A DNA stretch of 41,130 nt from contig JANTGF010000035.1 of NCBI GenBank assembly GCA_024763075.1, forward strand, positions 1-41,130. The letters run 5' to 3'. How positions within the stretch are numbered: the first letter of the stretch is position 1; each line of letters opens with the position of its first letter. Source of the stretch: Bacteroidales bacterium. Lineage in GTDB: Bacteria > Bacteroidota > Bacteroidia > Bacteroidales > VadinHA17. Below, in pieces: positions 17,210 through 25,916 of the stretch. Under the pieces are notes generated by a model. That model was not told where the DNA came from and did not search any database. It saw only the letters and a list, made by a program, of their open reading frames with translations. The position numbers and the translations under genes are program-made.

Positions 17210-18640
17210 ATGGAAAAATCAAAGTTCAGTAGAAGAAACTTTATTGCTACCACAGGAGTTGTTGCAGCAGGCAGTCTTTTCACTAATCCGGCCACTGCTT
17301 TTGCTTCTTCCCTGAAGGGTGAAAAAAGAAAGGTTGTTCTGGTTGGAACAGGGGTAAGAGGAACCTCTTTCTGGGGAAAACGGCTTGTTGAACAATATTC
17401 TGACATCCTTGAATTTGTAGGTCTTTGTGATATTAATCCGGGCCGGCTGGAGTATGGTAAAAACTACATTGGTGTAAGTTGCCCTACTTTTACAAATTTC
17501 GAGGAAATGATGCACAAAACCAAGCCTGACCTGGTCATGGTTACAACGGTTGATGCAACCCATCATGAGTTTATTATTAAAGGACTGGAAATGGGGTCTG
17601 ACGTGCTTACGGAAAAACCGATGACAACCGATGAGGTTAAAGCCCAGAAAATCCTCGATACAGAAAGAAAAACCGGAAAGAAAGTTATTGTTGGTTTTAA
17701 TTATCGCTACGGTCCGCATCCTACAAAAATCAAAGAATTACTGGATAAGCAGGAAGTCGGACGTATTACCTCCGTTGATTTTCACTGGTATCTGAATACC
17801 TATCATGGCGCTTCCTACTTCAGAAGATGGCATGGTATCAGGGCCAAAAGCGGTACATTGCTGGTTCATAAAGCTACCCATCATTTTGACCTCCTGAACT
17901 GGTGGATAGATTCTGATCCGGTTGAAGTTTTTGCTTATGGAAAGCTGGAACATTATGGTAAAAACCATCCTTTCAGGGGAGACAAATGCCGTACCTGCCC
18001 CCACACAAGTGAATGTAAATTTTTCTGGGATATTACCAAAAGTAAAAGAGACATGGATCTGTATGTTGCCAATGAAAAATACGATGGATATATCCGTGAT
18101 AATTGTCTCTGGAGAAATGAGATAGATATTTTTGACAAGATGGCTGTCCAGATTAAATATGCAAACGATGTTCAGGTAAGTTATTCATTAACCACCTACT
18201 CACCTTACGAAGGCTGGAGAGTAGCATTTAATGGTATGGATGGCAGGATAGACTCATGGCTGGATATCCCCTGGATGGAACAAACAAAGGTTAATCAGGC
18301 TGAATTGCATGCGCTGGAAATGTCGCAGAATAAAACCAAAGAATCCACAGATTATCAGGAGATCATGGTAATGAAAAACTGGAATGATTACAATCTGATA
18401 AAAGTTCCGAAAGCTTCAGGTGGTCACGGTGGCGGAGATCAAAGACTGCAAGACATGATTTTTAGAAATCCAGATATGCCTGACCCTCTGCGCCATAGTG
18501 CCGGAACCAGGGATGGAGCTCTTTCAGCACTCATAGGAATTGCTGCACGAAAAAGTATTGATACCGGGAAACCTGTTAAAATAGCTGATCTCATAGACAT
18601 AGAATTAATGGCGAAAAGGCCTCAACAAAAACAGGGATAA
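17210..18640 (+). CDS. Tat-exported Gfo/Idh/MocA-family oxidoreductase with cysteine insert
   Basis: A 476-aa NAD(P)-dependent oxidoreductase with a twin-arginine signal (SRRNFIATTG, RR at 8-9, likely cleaved after TAFA near residue 32). Export is therefore probably in the folded state with bound cofactor. The Rossmann motif VLVGTGVRG (about 44-51) and the EKP motif (135-137) are intact. A HKATHHFDLLNWWID segment carries the expected catalytic His region. An insert has three cysteines at 260, 263 and 269 (CRTCPHTSEC) that could bind a metal or form disulfides. Relatives act on sugars and glycosides, including 3-keto-glycoside chemistry and GH109-type hydrolysis, in which NAD is used catalytically. 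Its place in a mostly cytosolic operon suggests that it prepares the extracellular substrate. Confidence 0.85.
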   Translation: MEKSKFSRRNFIATTGVVAAGSLFTNPATAFASSLKGEKRKVVLVGTGVRGTSFWGKRLVEQYSDILEFVGLCDINPGRLEYGKNYIGVSCPTFTNFEEMMHKTKPDLVMVTTVDATHHEFIIKGLEMGSDVLTEKPMTTDEVKAQKILDTERKTGKKVIVGFNYRYGPHPTKIKELLDKQEVGRITSVDFHWYLNTYHGASYFRRWHGIRAKSGTLLVHKATHHFDLLNWWIDSDPVEVFAYGKLEHYGKNHPFRGDKCRTCPHTSECKFFWDITKSKRDMDLYVANEKYDGYIRDNCLWRNEIDIFDKMAVQIKYANDVQVSYSLTTYSPYEGWRVAFNGMDGRIDSWLDIPWMEQTKVNQAELHALEMSQNKTKESTDYQEIMVMKNWNDYNLIKVPKASGGHGGGDQRLQDMIFRNPDMPDPLRHSAGTRDGALSALIGIAARKSIDTGKPVKIADLIDIELMAKRPQQKQG

Positions 18641-18650
18641 AATTCTGGCA

Positions 18651-19646
18651 ATGGATACAGTAAACTGGGGAATCATTGGATGCGGGGCCGTAACCGAATT
18701 AAAAAGCGGTCCTGCATTTCAGAAAATCGAAAATTCAAACCTGGTTGCAGTAATGCGGCGTGATGCTGTTATGGCTAAAGATTATGCCCGGCGCCATAAT
18801 GTGCCTTTATGGTATGATGATGCCCAAAAGCTGATTGATGATCCGAAGGTGAATGCAGTTTATGTTGCCACACCTCCCAGTTCCCATGCCCGGTATGCAG
18901 TAATGGCAATGCAGGCAGGGAAACCTGTATATGTTGAAAAACCCATGGCCTTAAATTATAAAGAATGCCGGGAAATGATTGAAGTATCCGGAGAAACCGG
19001 GCAGAAATTATTTGTGGCTTATTACCGTCGTGCACTGCCCGGGTTCCTGAAAGTTAAAGAACTTATAGATTCTGGCAAAATCGGAAAAGTAAGGTACGTG
19101 AATGTCCGGCTTAATAAACCCTTTGCAGAAGGAGATCTCAATCCAGGGAAACTTCAATGGAGAGTGGATCCTGCAATTTCAGGGGGTGGGCATTTTTTTG
19201 ACCTTGCCTCACACACGCTTGATTATCTGGATTATATTTTTGGTCCCATTGTCAGGGCAAATGCCATTGCCAAAAATCAGGGAAAGAAATATTCAGCCGA
19301 GGATATTGTTCTGGCAAACTTTGAATTTGAGTCTGGCGTATTGGGTACCGGATCATGGTGCTTCACATCCGACCCGGTTGCCGAAGATGATACCCTGGAA
19401 TTCATCGGTGAAAAGGGAAAGATTATTTATTCCACTTTCAACCCGGTTCCCATTCGTCTGTTCACGGGAAATAAAGAAGAAGTGTTAACATATTCAAATC
19501 CGGAAAATATCCAGTACAATCTGATCCGGAGCATTGTGGAAGAGTTAACCGGAAAAGGAATGAATTGTCCCAGCACAGGAGTGAGTGCTGCAAGAACATC
19601 GAAAATATTAGATGAAATAGTTCAGGAATATTATTTAAATCATTGA
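18651..19646 (+). CDS. Gfo/Idh/MocA-family oxidoreductase, cytosolic
   Basis: A 331-aa NAD(P)-dependent sugar oxidoreductase with no signal peptide. The N-terminal Rossmann motif is WGIIGCGAV (about 6-14), followed by TPPSSHA and VEKP (E96-K97-P98). The C-terminal alpha/beta domain carries GGGHFFDLASHTLDYL, typical of the family's substrate-binding His and Asp residues. It starts 10 bp after the Tat-exported paralogue and is much shorter, lacking the cysteine insert. The two may act on the same compound on either side of the membrane, but the substrate is unknown. Members oxidise glucose, inositol, 1,5-anhydrofructose or dihydrodiols, among others. Confidence 0.88.
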   Translation: MDTVNWGIIGCGAVTELKSGPAFQKIENSNLVAVMRRDAVMAKDYARRHNVPLWYDDAQKLIDDPKVNAVYVATPPSSHARYAVMAMQAGKPVYVEKPMALNYKECREMIEVSGETGQKLFVAYYRRALPGFLKVKELIDSGKIGKVRYVNVRLNKPFAEGDLNPGKLQWRVDPAISGGGHFFDLASHTLDYLDYIFGPIVRANAIAKNQGKKYSAEDIVLANFEFESGVLGTGSWCFTSDPVAEDDTLEFIGEKGKIIYSTFNPVPIRLFTGNKEEVLTYSNPENIQYNLIRSIVEELTGKGMNCPSTGVSAARTSKILDEIVQEYYLNH

Positions 19647-19677
19647 GGTTGAATTATCCTTTGAATTGAAAAAATAA

Positions 19678-20817
19678 ATGATGCTAAATAAAAAAATAAG
19701 GATAGTTGCGGATGATAAAATCCCCTTTCTCCGGGGGGTACTGGAACCTTTTGCAGAGGTTGAATATTTTCCCGGTGCTGAAATAAACCAGGGCATTCTT
19801 AAAGATGCAGATGCACTGATTACACGAACCCGTACAAAAGTAACCGAAGATCTTCTGAAAAACACAAAAGTGAAATTTGTTGCTACCGCCACTATTGGTT
19901 TTGACCATATTGACACCCGCTGGCTGCAGAATAATAAAATTAAATGGACCAATGCTCCGGGATGTAATTCGTCTTCCGTTATGCAATACATGGCTGCCGT
20001 TCTGGTTTACCTTTCCCGGAAGAAAGGGTTCCGGTTTAAAGAAAAAACACTGGGGATTGTGGGCGTGGGAAATGTAGGCTCAAAAGTGGCAAAACTAGCC
20101 GAAATCCTCGGATTCAAGGTTCTTTTAAACGATCCTCCAAGAGAAAGAAAAGAAGGAGAAGGCTCATTTGTCTCCATGCAGGAAATCAAGGAGGAGGCAG
20201 ACATTATTACTTTTCATGTTCCACTTAACAAAACCGGAAGAGATAAAACTCTTGGCATGGTTGACCCGTATTTTTTTTACTCATTAAAAAAATCACCGGT
20301 ACTAATCAATAGTTCAAGGGGTGCTGTAGTGGACGGGGAAGCTCTGAAAAATGCCATCGCTTCAAAAATACTTTCAGGAGCCGTTCTGGATGTTTGGAAT
20401 AATGAACCCCACATTGATCCGGAACTGTTAAACATGCTGGATATTGCCACACCTCATATTGCGGGCTATTCCATGGACGGAAAAGCCAATGGAACTGCTA
20501 TGTCCGTAAATGCAATTGCCGGCTTTTTCGGTTTCCCATTAAAAAACTGGTTTCCTGAACGCCTTCCTGAACCGGAGAAATCTGTAATTCAAATCGATAA
20601 TACCAGATTCTCAGAACAGGAAATATTGGAAACAGCCATCTACCATACCTATCCGATAGAAAAAGATGATCATAATTTGCGCTCAAAACCCATCGGTTTT
20701 GAGAAACTTAGGGGAAACTATCCTGTAAGAAGGGAATTTCCTGCATATAAAATAGAATTAGATTTAAAAAATGAAAAAATTTCAAAACAATTATTAAAAC
20801 TTGGATTTAAAATATAA
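19678..20817 (+). CDS. pdxB: Erythronate-4-phosphate dehydrogenase
   Basis: A 379-aa member of the D-isomer-specific 2-hydroxyacid dehydrogenases, matching PdxB in length and architecture. It has an N-terminal catalytic half, an NAD domain with GIVGVGNVGSKVAK (about 124-137), the RGAVVD motif carrying the catalytic Arg region, HIAGYS with the catalytic His, and a PdxB-type C-terminal dimerisation domain (DUF3410, about 290-375). It oxidises 4-phospho-D-erythronate to 2-oxo-3-hydroxy-4-phosphobutanoate in the DXP-dependent pyridoxal-phosphate pathway. Two adjacent Met codons (19678, 19681) leave a one-codon start ambiguity. Its presence inside a sugar-acid operon is unusual, since PLP genes usually sit with serC or housekeeping genes. 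Confidence 0.88.
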   Translation: MMLNKKIRIVADDKIPFLRGVLEPFAEVEYFPGAEINQGILKDADALITRTRTKVTEDLLKNTKVKFVATATIGFDHIDTRWLQNNKIKWTNAPGCNSSSVMQYMAAVLVYLSRKKGFRFKEKTLGIVGVGNVGSKVAKLAEILGFKVLLNDPPRERKEGEGSFVSMQEIKEEADIITFHVPLNKTGRDKTLGMVDPYFFYSLKKSPVLINSSRGAVVDGEALKNAIASKILSGAVLDVWNNEPHIDPELLNMLDIATPHIAGYSMDGKANGTAMSVNAIAGFFGFPLKNWFPERLPEPEKSVIQIDNTRFSEQEILETAIYHTYPIEKDDHNLRSKPIGFEKLRGNYPVRREFPAYKIELDLKNEKISKQLLKLGFKI

Positions 20818-20823
20818 AAGAAA

Positions 20824-22278
20824 ATGAAACAAAAAGCAGACATTGGTTTAATTGGACTCGCCGTAATGGGCGAAAACCTAGTCCTGAACATGGAAAGTAA
20901 AGGCTATACGGTTGCTGTTTATAATCGTACTACTGAGAAAGTTGACCGTTTTATTAATGGTCGGGGAAAAGGAAAAAACTTCATTGGAACACATTCCATT
21001 CAAGAATTCATGGATGCACTGGAACGCCCCAGAAAAGTGATGTTGCTGGTTAAAGCAGGGAAACCTGTGGATGATTTTATAGAACAGATCATTCCTTTCC
21101 TGGATGAAGGAGATATCATTATTGACGGAGGAAACTCCCACTTCCCTGACACCATTCGTCGTACAAAATATGTGGAAAGCAAAGGTTTACTGTATATCGG
21201 AACCGGAGTTTCCGGTGGAGAAGAAGGCGCTCTTTTAGGACCATCCATGATGCCCGGAGGTTCTGAAAAGGCATGGCCGTTTGTAAAAGATATTTTCCAG
21301 AGCGTAAGTGCCAAAGTAGAAGATGGTTCTGCCTGTGCAGACTGGGTTGGAAGTGATGGCGCCGGACATTTTGTTAAAATGGTTCATAATGGAATTGAAT
21401 ACGGTGATATGCAACTGATCTCGGAGGCATACATGATCATGAAAAACCTCCTGGGGATGACTGCAGATGAGATGCATGAAGTTTTCAATGAATGGAACCA
21501 GGGAGAACTGGATAGTTACCTGATTGAAATTTCTGCGGATATCCTCAAATATAAAGATGAAGATGGTAGTCCGCTTGTTGAAAAAATACTGGATACAGCC
21601 GGTCAGAAAGGTACAGGAAAATGGACAGCCATCGCCTCTCTTGACCTGGGGGTTCCTTTAACTTTAATTGCCGAATCGGTTTTTGCCCGGGCTTTATCTT
21701 TCCAAAAAGAAGAGCGGGTTGAAGCGGCAAAAGTCCTCACTGGTCCTGAAATTCAATTTACCGGTGATAAAAAAGAGTTCATTGAAAACATTCGCCAGGC
21801 CCTTTATGCATCAAAAGTAATCTCCTATGCACAAGGCTATTCTCTGCTCCGGGAAGCTGCAAAGGAATACAATTGGGATCTTAACTATGGTAACATAGCT
21901 TTGCTCTGGCGTGGTGGATGTATCATCCGTTCAATATTTCTGGGGAAGATCAAAGAAGCATACGATACAAATCCCGGGCTTCCCAATCTTATTATGGATC
22001 CCTATTTTAAAAACATTATAGACAATGCGCAGGAAAGCTGGCGCAAAGTTATAAGCACTACCATTAATAACGGAATACCCGTACCATCTATGGCAGCGGC
22101 TCTGACTTATTATGACGGGTATAGAAACGAAAGGCTTCCGGCCAATATGCTTCAGGCTCAACGCGATTATTTTGGCGCCCATACCTATGAACGAATTGAT
22201 AAGCCCAGAGGGGAATTCTTCCATACAAACTGGACAGGCAGAGGAGGAGATACTACTTCTAATACTTATACTGCATAA
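20824..22278 (+). CDS. gnd: 6-phosphogluconate dehydrogenase, decarboxylating
   Basis: A 484-aa full-length 6PGDH that converts 6-phospho-D-gluconate and NAD(P)+ to ribulose-5-phosphate, CO2 and NAD(P)H. The N-terminal coenzyme fold has IGLIGLAVMGENL (about 7-19). The following YNRTTEKVD, with Arg after the second strand, favours NADP. The active-site cluster GHFVKMVHNGIEYGDMQ contains K185, N189 and E192, with the same spacing as the catalytic Lys/Asn/Glu of the E. coli enzyme. The C-terminus carries the RDYFGAHTYERID substrate-binding segment. It starts 6 bp after pdxB and 16 bp before uxaC. Co-transcription with uronate genes, and no glucose-6-phosphate dehydrogenase or lactonase beside it, suggests that its 6-phosphogluconate comes from gluconate. 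Confidence 0.95.
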   Translation: MKQKADIGLIGLAVMGENLVLNMESKGYTVAVYNRTTEKVDRFINGRGKGKNFIGTHSIQEFMDALERPRKVMLLVKAGKPVDDFIEQIIPFLDEGDIIIDGGNSHFPDTIRRTKYVESKGLLYIGTGVSGGEEGALLGPSMMPGGSEKAWPFVKDIFQSVSAKVEDGSACADWVGSDGAGHFVKMVHNGIEYGDMQLISEAYMIMKNLLGMTADEMHEVFNEWNQGELDSYLIEISADILKYKDEDGSPLVEKILDTAGQKGTGKWTAIASLDLGVPLTLIAESVFARALSFQKEERVEAAKVLTGPEIQFTGDKKEFIENIRQALYASKVISYAQGYSLLREAAKEYNWDLNYGNIALLWRGGCIIRSIFLGKIKEAYDTNPGLPNLIMDPYFKNIIDNAQESWRKVISTTINNGIPVPSMAAALTYYDGYRNERLPANMLQAQRDYFGAHTYERIDKPRGEFFHTNWTGRGGDTTSNTYTA

Positions 22279-22294
22279 GTAAACTCTAATTATT

Positions 22295-23698
22295 ATGAAA
22301 AAATTTCTTGATTCCGATTTCCTTTTACAGAATAAAACAGCAGAAAAACTCTACTTTGATTATGCTGAGAAAATGCCAATCATTGATTATCATTGTCATC
22401 TTCCGGTAAAAGACATCGCAGAAAACCGGCAGTTCAAGGATCTTACCGAAGCCTGGCTCGAAGGTGATCATTATAAATGGAGGGCCATGAGAGCAAATGG
22501 CATTTCTGAAGATTTTATCACCGGTAAGAACACTTCTCCTGAGGAAAAGTTTAAAAAATGGGCGGAAACCGTTCCCTATACTTTACGAAATCCGCTTTAT
22601 CACTGGACTCATCTTGAACTTAAAAGGTATTTTGGTATCTCCGATCTCCTGAATAAGGAAACTGCCACCGGAATATTCCAGGAAGCCGGCAATAAGCTCA
22701 GGCAGGAAAATTATTCCTGTAAAGGTCTCATGAGAATGATGAATGTCGAGCTGGTTTGTACTACTGACGACCCGGTTGACTCACTGGAGTATCATCAGAA
22801 AATCATAGAAGAGGGATTTGAGATCAAAGTACTGCCTGCTTTTCGTCCGGATAAGGCGATGGCCATTGAAAATGCCCGGACTTATAACTCCTATCTTGAA
22901 CAATTGGCAGAGGTGGCAGGAACAACTATTCTCTCTTATGAAGATCTTCTCTCCGCACTGAAGAACAGGCATCAGTTTTTTCATGACAGGGGATGCAGGC
23001 TATCAGATCATGGAATAGAAACGTTTTTTGCGGAGGATTACAATGAAAAAGAAATTTCGGAAATCTTCACTAAAGTGAGATCAGGCAAAGATGCTACGCT
23101 GATGGAAATCCGTAAGTTCAAGACTGCCATGCTGGTTGAATTTGGTAAAATGGACCACAGGGCCGGCTGGGTACAACAGTATCATTACGGAGCTATCAGA
23201 AACAATAATTCCTTTATGTATAATAAATTAGGTCCGGATACAGGATATGATTCCATAGGAGATGAGCCGGTTGCTAAAAATATGAGCCGGTTCCTGAATC
23301 TGCTGGCTACAGAAAATAAACTGGCAAAAACCATCCTTTACAATCTGAACCCTGCTGATAACGAACTGGTGGCAACAATGACAGGCAATTTTCAGGATGG
23401 CTCTGTACCCGGTAAATTGCAGTTTGGCTCCGGATGGTGGTTTCTGGATCAGAAAAATGGGATAGAAGATCAGATCAATTCTCTGTCCAATTTGGGTTTA
23501 CTCAGCAGATTTGTAGGAATGCTTACCGATTCCAGAAGTTTTCTTTCCTATCCCAGACATGAATATTTCCGCCGGATTTTATGCAATATCATTGGTTCAG
23601 ATGTGGAAGCCGGTTTGTTACCCAATGATCTGAGCTTGCTCGGAAAAATGGTCCGGGATATCAGTTATTACAATGCTAAAAATTATTTCGGTTTTTAA
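22295..23698 (+). CDS. uxaC: Uronate isomerase (glucuronate/galacturonate isomerase)
   Basis: A 467-aa amidohydrolase-fold enzyme that isomerises D-glucuronate to D-fructuronate and D-galacturonate to D-tagaturonate in the cytoplasm. The metal-binding HxH is in IIDYHCHLPV (H33, H35), and the length equals the usual size of UxaC. Other family-typical segments are HWTHLELKRYFGI, TTDDPVDSLEYH, RPDKA, FGKMDHRAGWVQQYHYGAIRNNN, LQFGSGWWFLD and GMLTDSRSFLSYPRHEYFRRIL. It is the last gene of the tightly spaced operon and anchors it in hexuronate catabolism. A mannonate dehydratase (UxuA), the usual partner, is absent from the window. Confidence 0.95.
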   Translation: MKKFLDSDFLLQNKTAEKLYFDYAEKMPIIDYHCHLPVKDIAENRQFKDLTEAWLEGDHYKWRAMRANGISEDFITGKNTSPEEKFKKWAETVPYTLRNPLYHWTHLELKRYFGISDLLNKETATGIFQEAGNKLRQENYSCKGLMRMMNVELVCTTDDPVDSLEYHQKIIEEGFEIKVLPAFRPDKAMAIENARTYNSYLEQLAEVAGTTILSYEDLLSALKNRHQFFHDRGCRLSDHGIETFFAEDYNEKEISEIFTKVRSGKDATLMEIRKFKTAMLVEFGKMDHRAGWVQQYHYGAIRNNNSFMYNKLGPDTGYDSIGDEPVAKNMSRFLNLLATENKLAKTILYNLNPADNELVATMTGNFQDGSVPGKLQFGSGWWFLDQKNGIEDQINSLSNLGLLSRFVGMLTDSRSFLSYPRHEYFRRILCNIIGSDVEAGLLPNDLSLLGKMVRDISYYNAKNYFGF

Positions 23699-23746
23699 AT
23701 TGTTAATAAAAAAATTTAACAGACTTTATGCAGGACTAGAAATTTG

Positions 23747-23754
23747 TATTTTTG
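23747..23754 (+). promoter_or_regulatory. Candidate -7 promoter element for transketolase
   Basis: TATTTTTG fits the Bacteroidota TAnnTTTG element and lies 47 bp before the transketolase ATG, within the only gap of about 100 bp in this gene series. No clean -33 TTTG is seen, so the call is tentative. An AT-only inverted repeat precedes it at 23701-23721. Confidence 0.45.
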
Positions 23755-23800
23755 CATCTTATTTGAATTTGAATCAATAAACATAAATTAAATTTTAATT

Positions 23801-25843
23801 ATGAATTCCAACACGATCAACAAAGCAGCAGATAACATCCGGATATTATCCGCCGCTATGGTTGAAAAAGCCAGGTCAGGACATCCTGGGGGAGCCATGG
23901 GTGGTGCCGATTTTATTAACATTCTATTTTCAGAGTTTCTCCGGTTTGACCCGGATGATCTGACTTTCCCTGAAAGAGACCGCTTTTTTCTGGATCCCGG
24001 TCATATGTCTCCAATGCTCTACTCCCAGTTGACATTGATCAATGCTTTCAGCCTTGATGATCTGAAAAATTTCAGGCAATGGGGAAGTGTAACACCCGGC
24101 CACCCTGAAGTAAATGTTTCCAGGGGCATTGAAAATACTTCCGGGCCACTGGGGCAGGGTCATACATTTGCTGTGGGAGCTGCTATAACAGAACGTTTCC
24201 TGGCCAGCCGTTTCGGAGAATGGATGGAACATAAAACCTATGCTTTTATTTCAGACGGAGGAGTTCAGGAAGAAATATCACAGGGGGCGGGTCGTTTAGC
24301 CGGCTATTTGAAACTGAGCAATCTGATTATGTTTTATGATTCAAATAAAATTCAATTATCTACCGGAACAAATGCAGTTACCAGGGAGGATACCGCTAAA
24401 AAATACGAAGCCTGGGGCTGGAAGGTAAAAACCATTGACGGAAACAATGCAGATGAGATCAGAGAAGCATTAAAAGAAGCAAATGCAGAAACAGAAAAAC
24501 CTTTTTTGATTATTGGTGAAACCATTATGGGAAAAGGATGTGTTACTGAAACCGGTGAGAATTTTGAAGGACAGTCATCCACTCACGGAATGCCTATTGG
24601 AAGTGCCGGTGCCTCTTTTGAAAAAACCATTGCAAACCTGGGTGGCGATCCGGAAAATCCATTTCAGATTTTCCCTGAGGTACAGGAGTTTTATCAGGAA
24701 GTTCTGGAAAAGAAAAGAAAAGAAATTTCAGAAAAAAAGAGACTCAAAGAACAGTGGGGAAAAGAAAATCCGGGACTTTCAAAGGAGTATGATTTCTTTC
24801 TTTCCGGCAAAGCTCCTGAATTTGATTTCAGCAAAGTAGTCCAAAAAGAGAACATTGCAACACGGGCTGCCTCCGGAATTGTTTTGGGTTATTTTGCCAG
24901 GGAAATCGAGAATATGATCGTAGCTTCAGGGGACCTGTCTAACAGTGATAAAACTGATGGCTTTTTGAAAAATACCAAAGCATTTACCCCAGATAACTTT
25001 TCCGGTTCCTTCTTACAGGCCGGAGTATCAGAACTTACCATGGGAGCAGTTATGAACGGAATGGCATTACACGGAGGCGTGATTCCTGCTGGTGGAACCT
25101 TCTTTGTTTTCTCTGATTATATGAAACCTGCTGCGCGGATGGCTGCTTTGATGGAGCTTCCCGTAAAATATGTATGGACACATGATGCATTCCGCGTTGG
25201 AGAAGATGGCCCCACACACCAGCCGGTTGAGCAGGAGGCTCAGATTCGGCTAATGGAACACCTCAGGAACCATTCCGGAGAACGTAGCATGCTGGTTCTC
25301 CGGCCTGCTGACGCTGCCGAGACTACCGTTGCCTGGAAAATGGCAATTGAAAATACAAAAACACCCACAGCCCTCATTCTTTCCAGGCAGGGAATCAAGG
25401 ATTTGCCAACGAACGGAAAATCCAGATACGCAGAAGCCTTACAGGCTGAGAAGGGTGCCTATATTGTAAAAAATACGGAAGAAACACCGGATTTGATCCT
25501 GATTGCCAGTGGTTCGGAAGTTTCCACACTCATTGAAGGGACAGCCTTGCTTGAAAATGAAGGATTGAAAGTCCGGGTAGTCTCTGCTATTTCAGAAGGC
25601 TTATTCAGAGATCAGGATGAAGCTTATCAAAAAGAAGTTATACCTGACAATGTTCCTGTAATGGGACTTACAGCAGGTTTGCCGGTTACACTGGTTGGCC
25701 TGGTTGGTCCAAAAGGAAAATCAATCGGGCTGGAAAGTTTCGGTTATTCTGCTCCTGCCGGAGTTCTTGATGAAAAACTCGGATACACCGGAGAAAATGT
25801 ATTCAATAAGGCTATGGAATATCTTAAAGAGTATAACAAGTAA
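23801..25843 (+). CDS. tkt: Transketolase
   Basis: A 680-aa thiamine-diphosphate enzyme that moves two-carbon units between ketose and aldose phosphates in the non-oxidative pentose-phosphate pathway. Recognisable sites are RSGHPGGAMGGAD (H28), GPLGQG, FISDGGVQEEISQG (TPP/Mg region), the pyrimidine-binding Glu in GVSELTMGAVMNGMALHGG, and WTHDAFRVGEDGPTHQPVEQ. Several motifs depart from the E. coli TktA type: SDGGVQEE replaces GDGCLMEG and GVSE replaces GVRE. It therefore belongs to a divergent clade, but the key residues are present and I expect activity. Its position after gnd and uxaC suits disposal of ribulose-5-phosphate. A separate promoter is likely. Confidence 0.92.
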   Translation: MNSNTINKAADNIRILSAAMVEKARSGHPGGAMGGADFINILFSEFLRFDPDDLTFPERDRFFLDPGHMSPMLYSQLTLINAFSLDDLKNFRQWGSVTPGHPEVNVSRGIENTSGPLGQGHTFAVGAAITERFLASRFGEWMEHKTYAFISDGGVQEEISQGAGRLAGYLKLSNLIMFYDSNKIQLSTGTNAVTREDTAKKYEAWGWKVKTIDGNNADEIREALKEANAETEKPFLIIGETIMGKGCVTETGENFEGQSSTHGMPIGSAGASFEKTIANLGGDPENPFQIFPEVQEFYQEVLEKKRKEISEKKRLKEQWGKENPGLSKEYDFFLSGKAPEFDFSKVVQKENIATRAASGIVLGYFAREIENMIVASGDLSNSDKTDGFLKNTKAFTPDNFSGSFLQAGVSELTMGAVMNGMALHGGVIPAGGTFFVFSDYMKPAARMAALMELPVKYVWTHDAFRVGEDGPTHQPVEQEAQIRLMEHLRNHSGERSMLVLRPADAAETTVAWKMAIENTKTPTALILSRQGIKDLPTNGKSRYAEALQAEKGAYIVKNTEETPDLILIASGSEVSTLIEGTALLENEGLKVRVVSAISEGLFRDQDEAYQKEVIPDNVPVMGLTAGLPVTLVGLVGPKGKSIGLESFGYSAPAGVLDEKLGYTGENVFNKAMEYLKEYNK

Positions 25844-25868
25844 AGTACGGTATATCCTTTGTATCTAA

Positions 25869-25908
25869 AAAGAAGCCTCAGTCTGACCGGATTGGGGCTT
25901 CTTTCATT
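25869..25908 (+). terminator. Rho-independent terminator after transketolase
   Basis: AAAGAAGCC (25869-25877) pairs perfectly with GGCTTCTTT (25896-25904), and two further pairs including a wobble lie inside the stem. A T-rich tract (CATTTTCATT) follows. It sits between convergent genes and, because the stem is flanked by A and T tracts, may terminate both directions. Confidence 0.8.
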
Positions 25909-25916
25909 TTCATTGA

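Noticed and set aside
17219-17719. Minus-strand open frame of 166 codons opposite the Tat-exported oxidoreductase
   Set aside because: It is fully antisense to a gene with intact Tat, Rossmann and EKP motifs, and no protein motif is seen.
19678-20817. General 2-hydroxyacid dehydrogenase acting on a sugar acid of the operon
   Set aside because: The length and the PdxB-type C-terminal domain favour erythronate-4-phosphate dehydrogenase.
23701-23721. Inverted repeat TGTTAA...TTAACA after uxaC as a terminator
   Set aside because: The stem is six A/T-rich pairs without G/C strength or a T tract; it is probably not a functional terminator.
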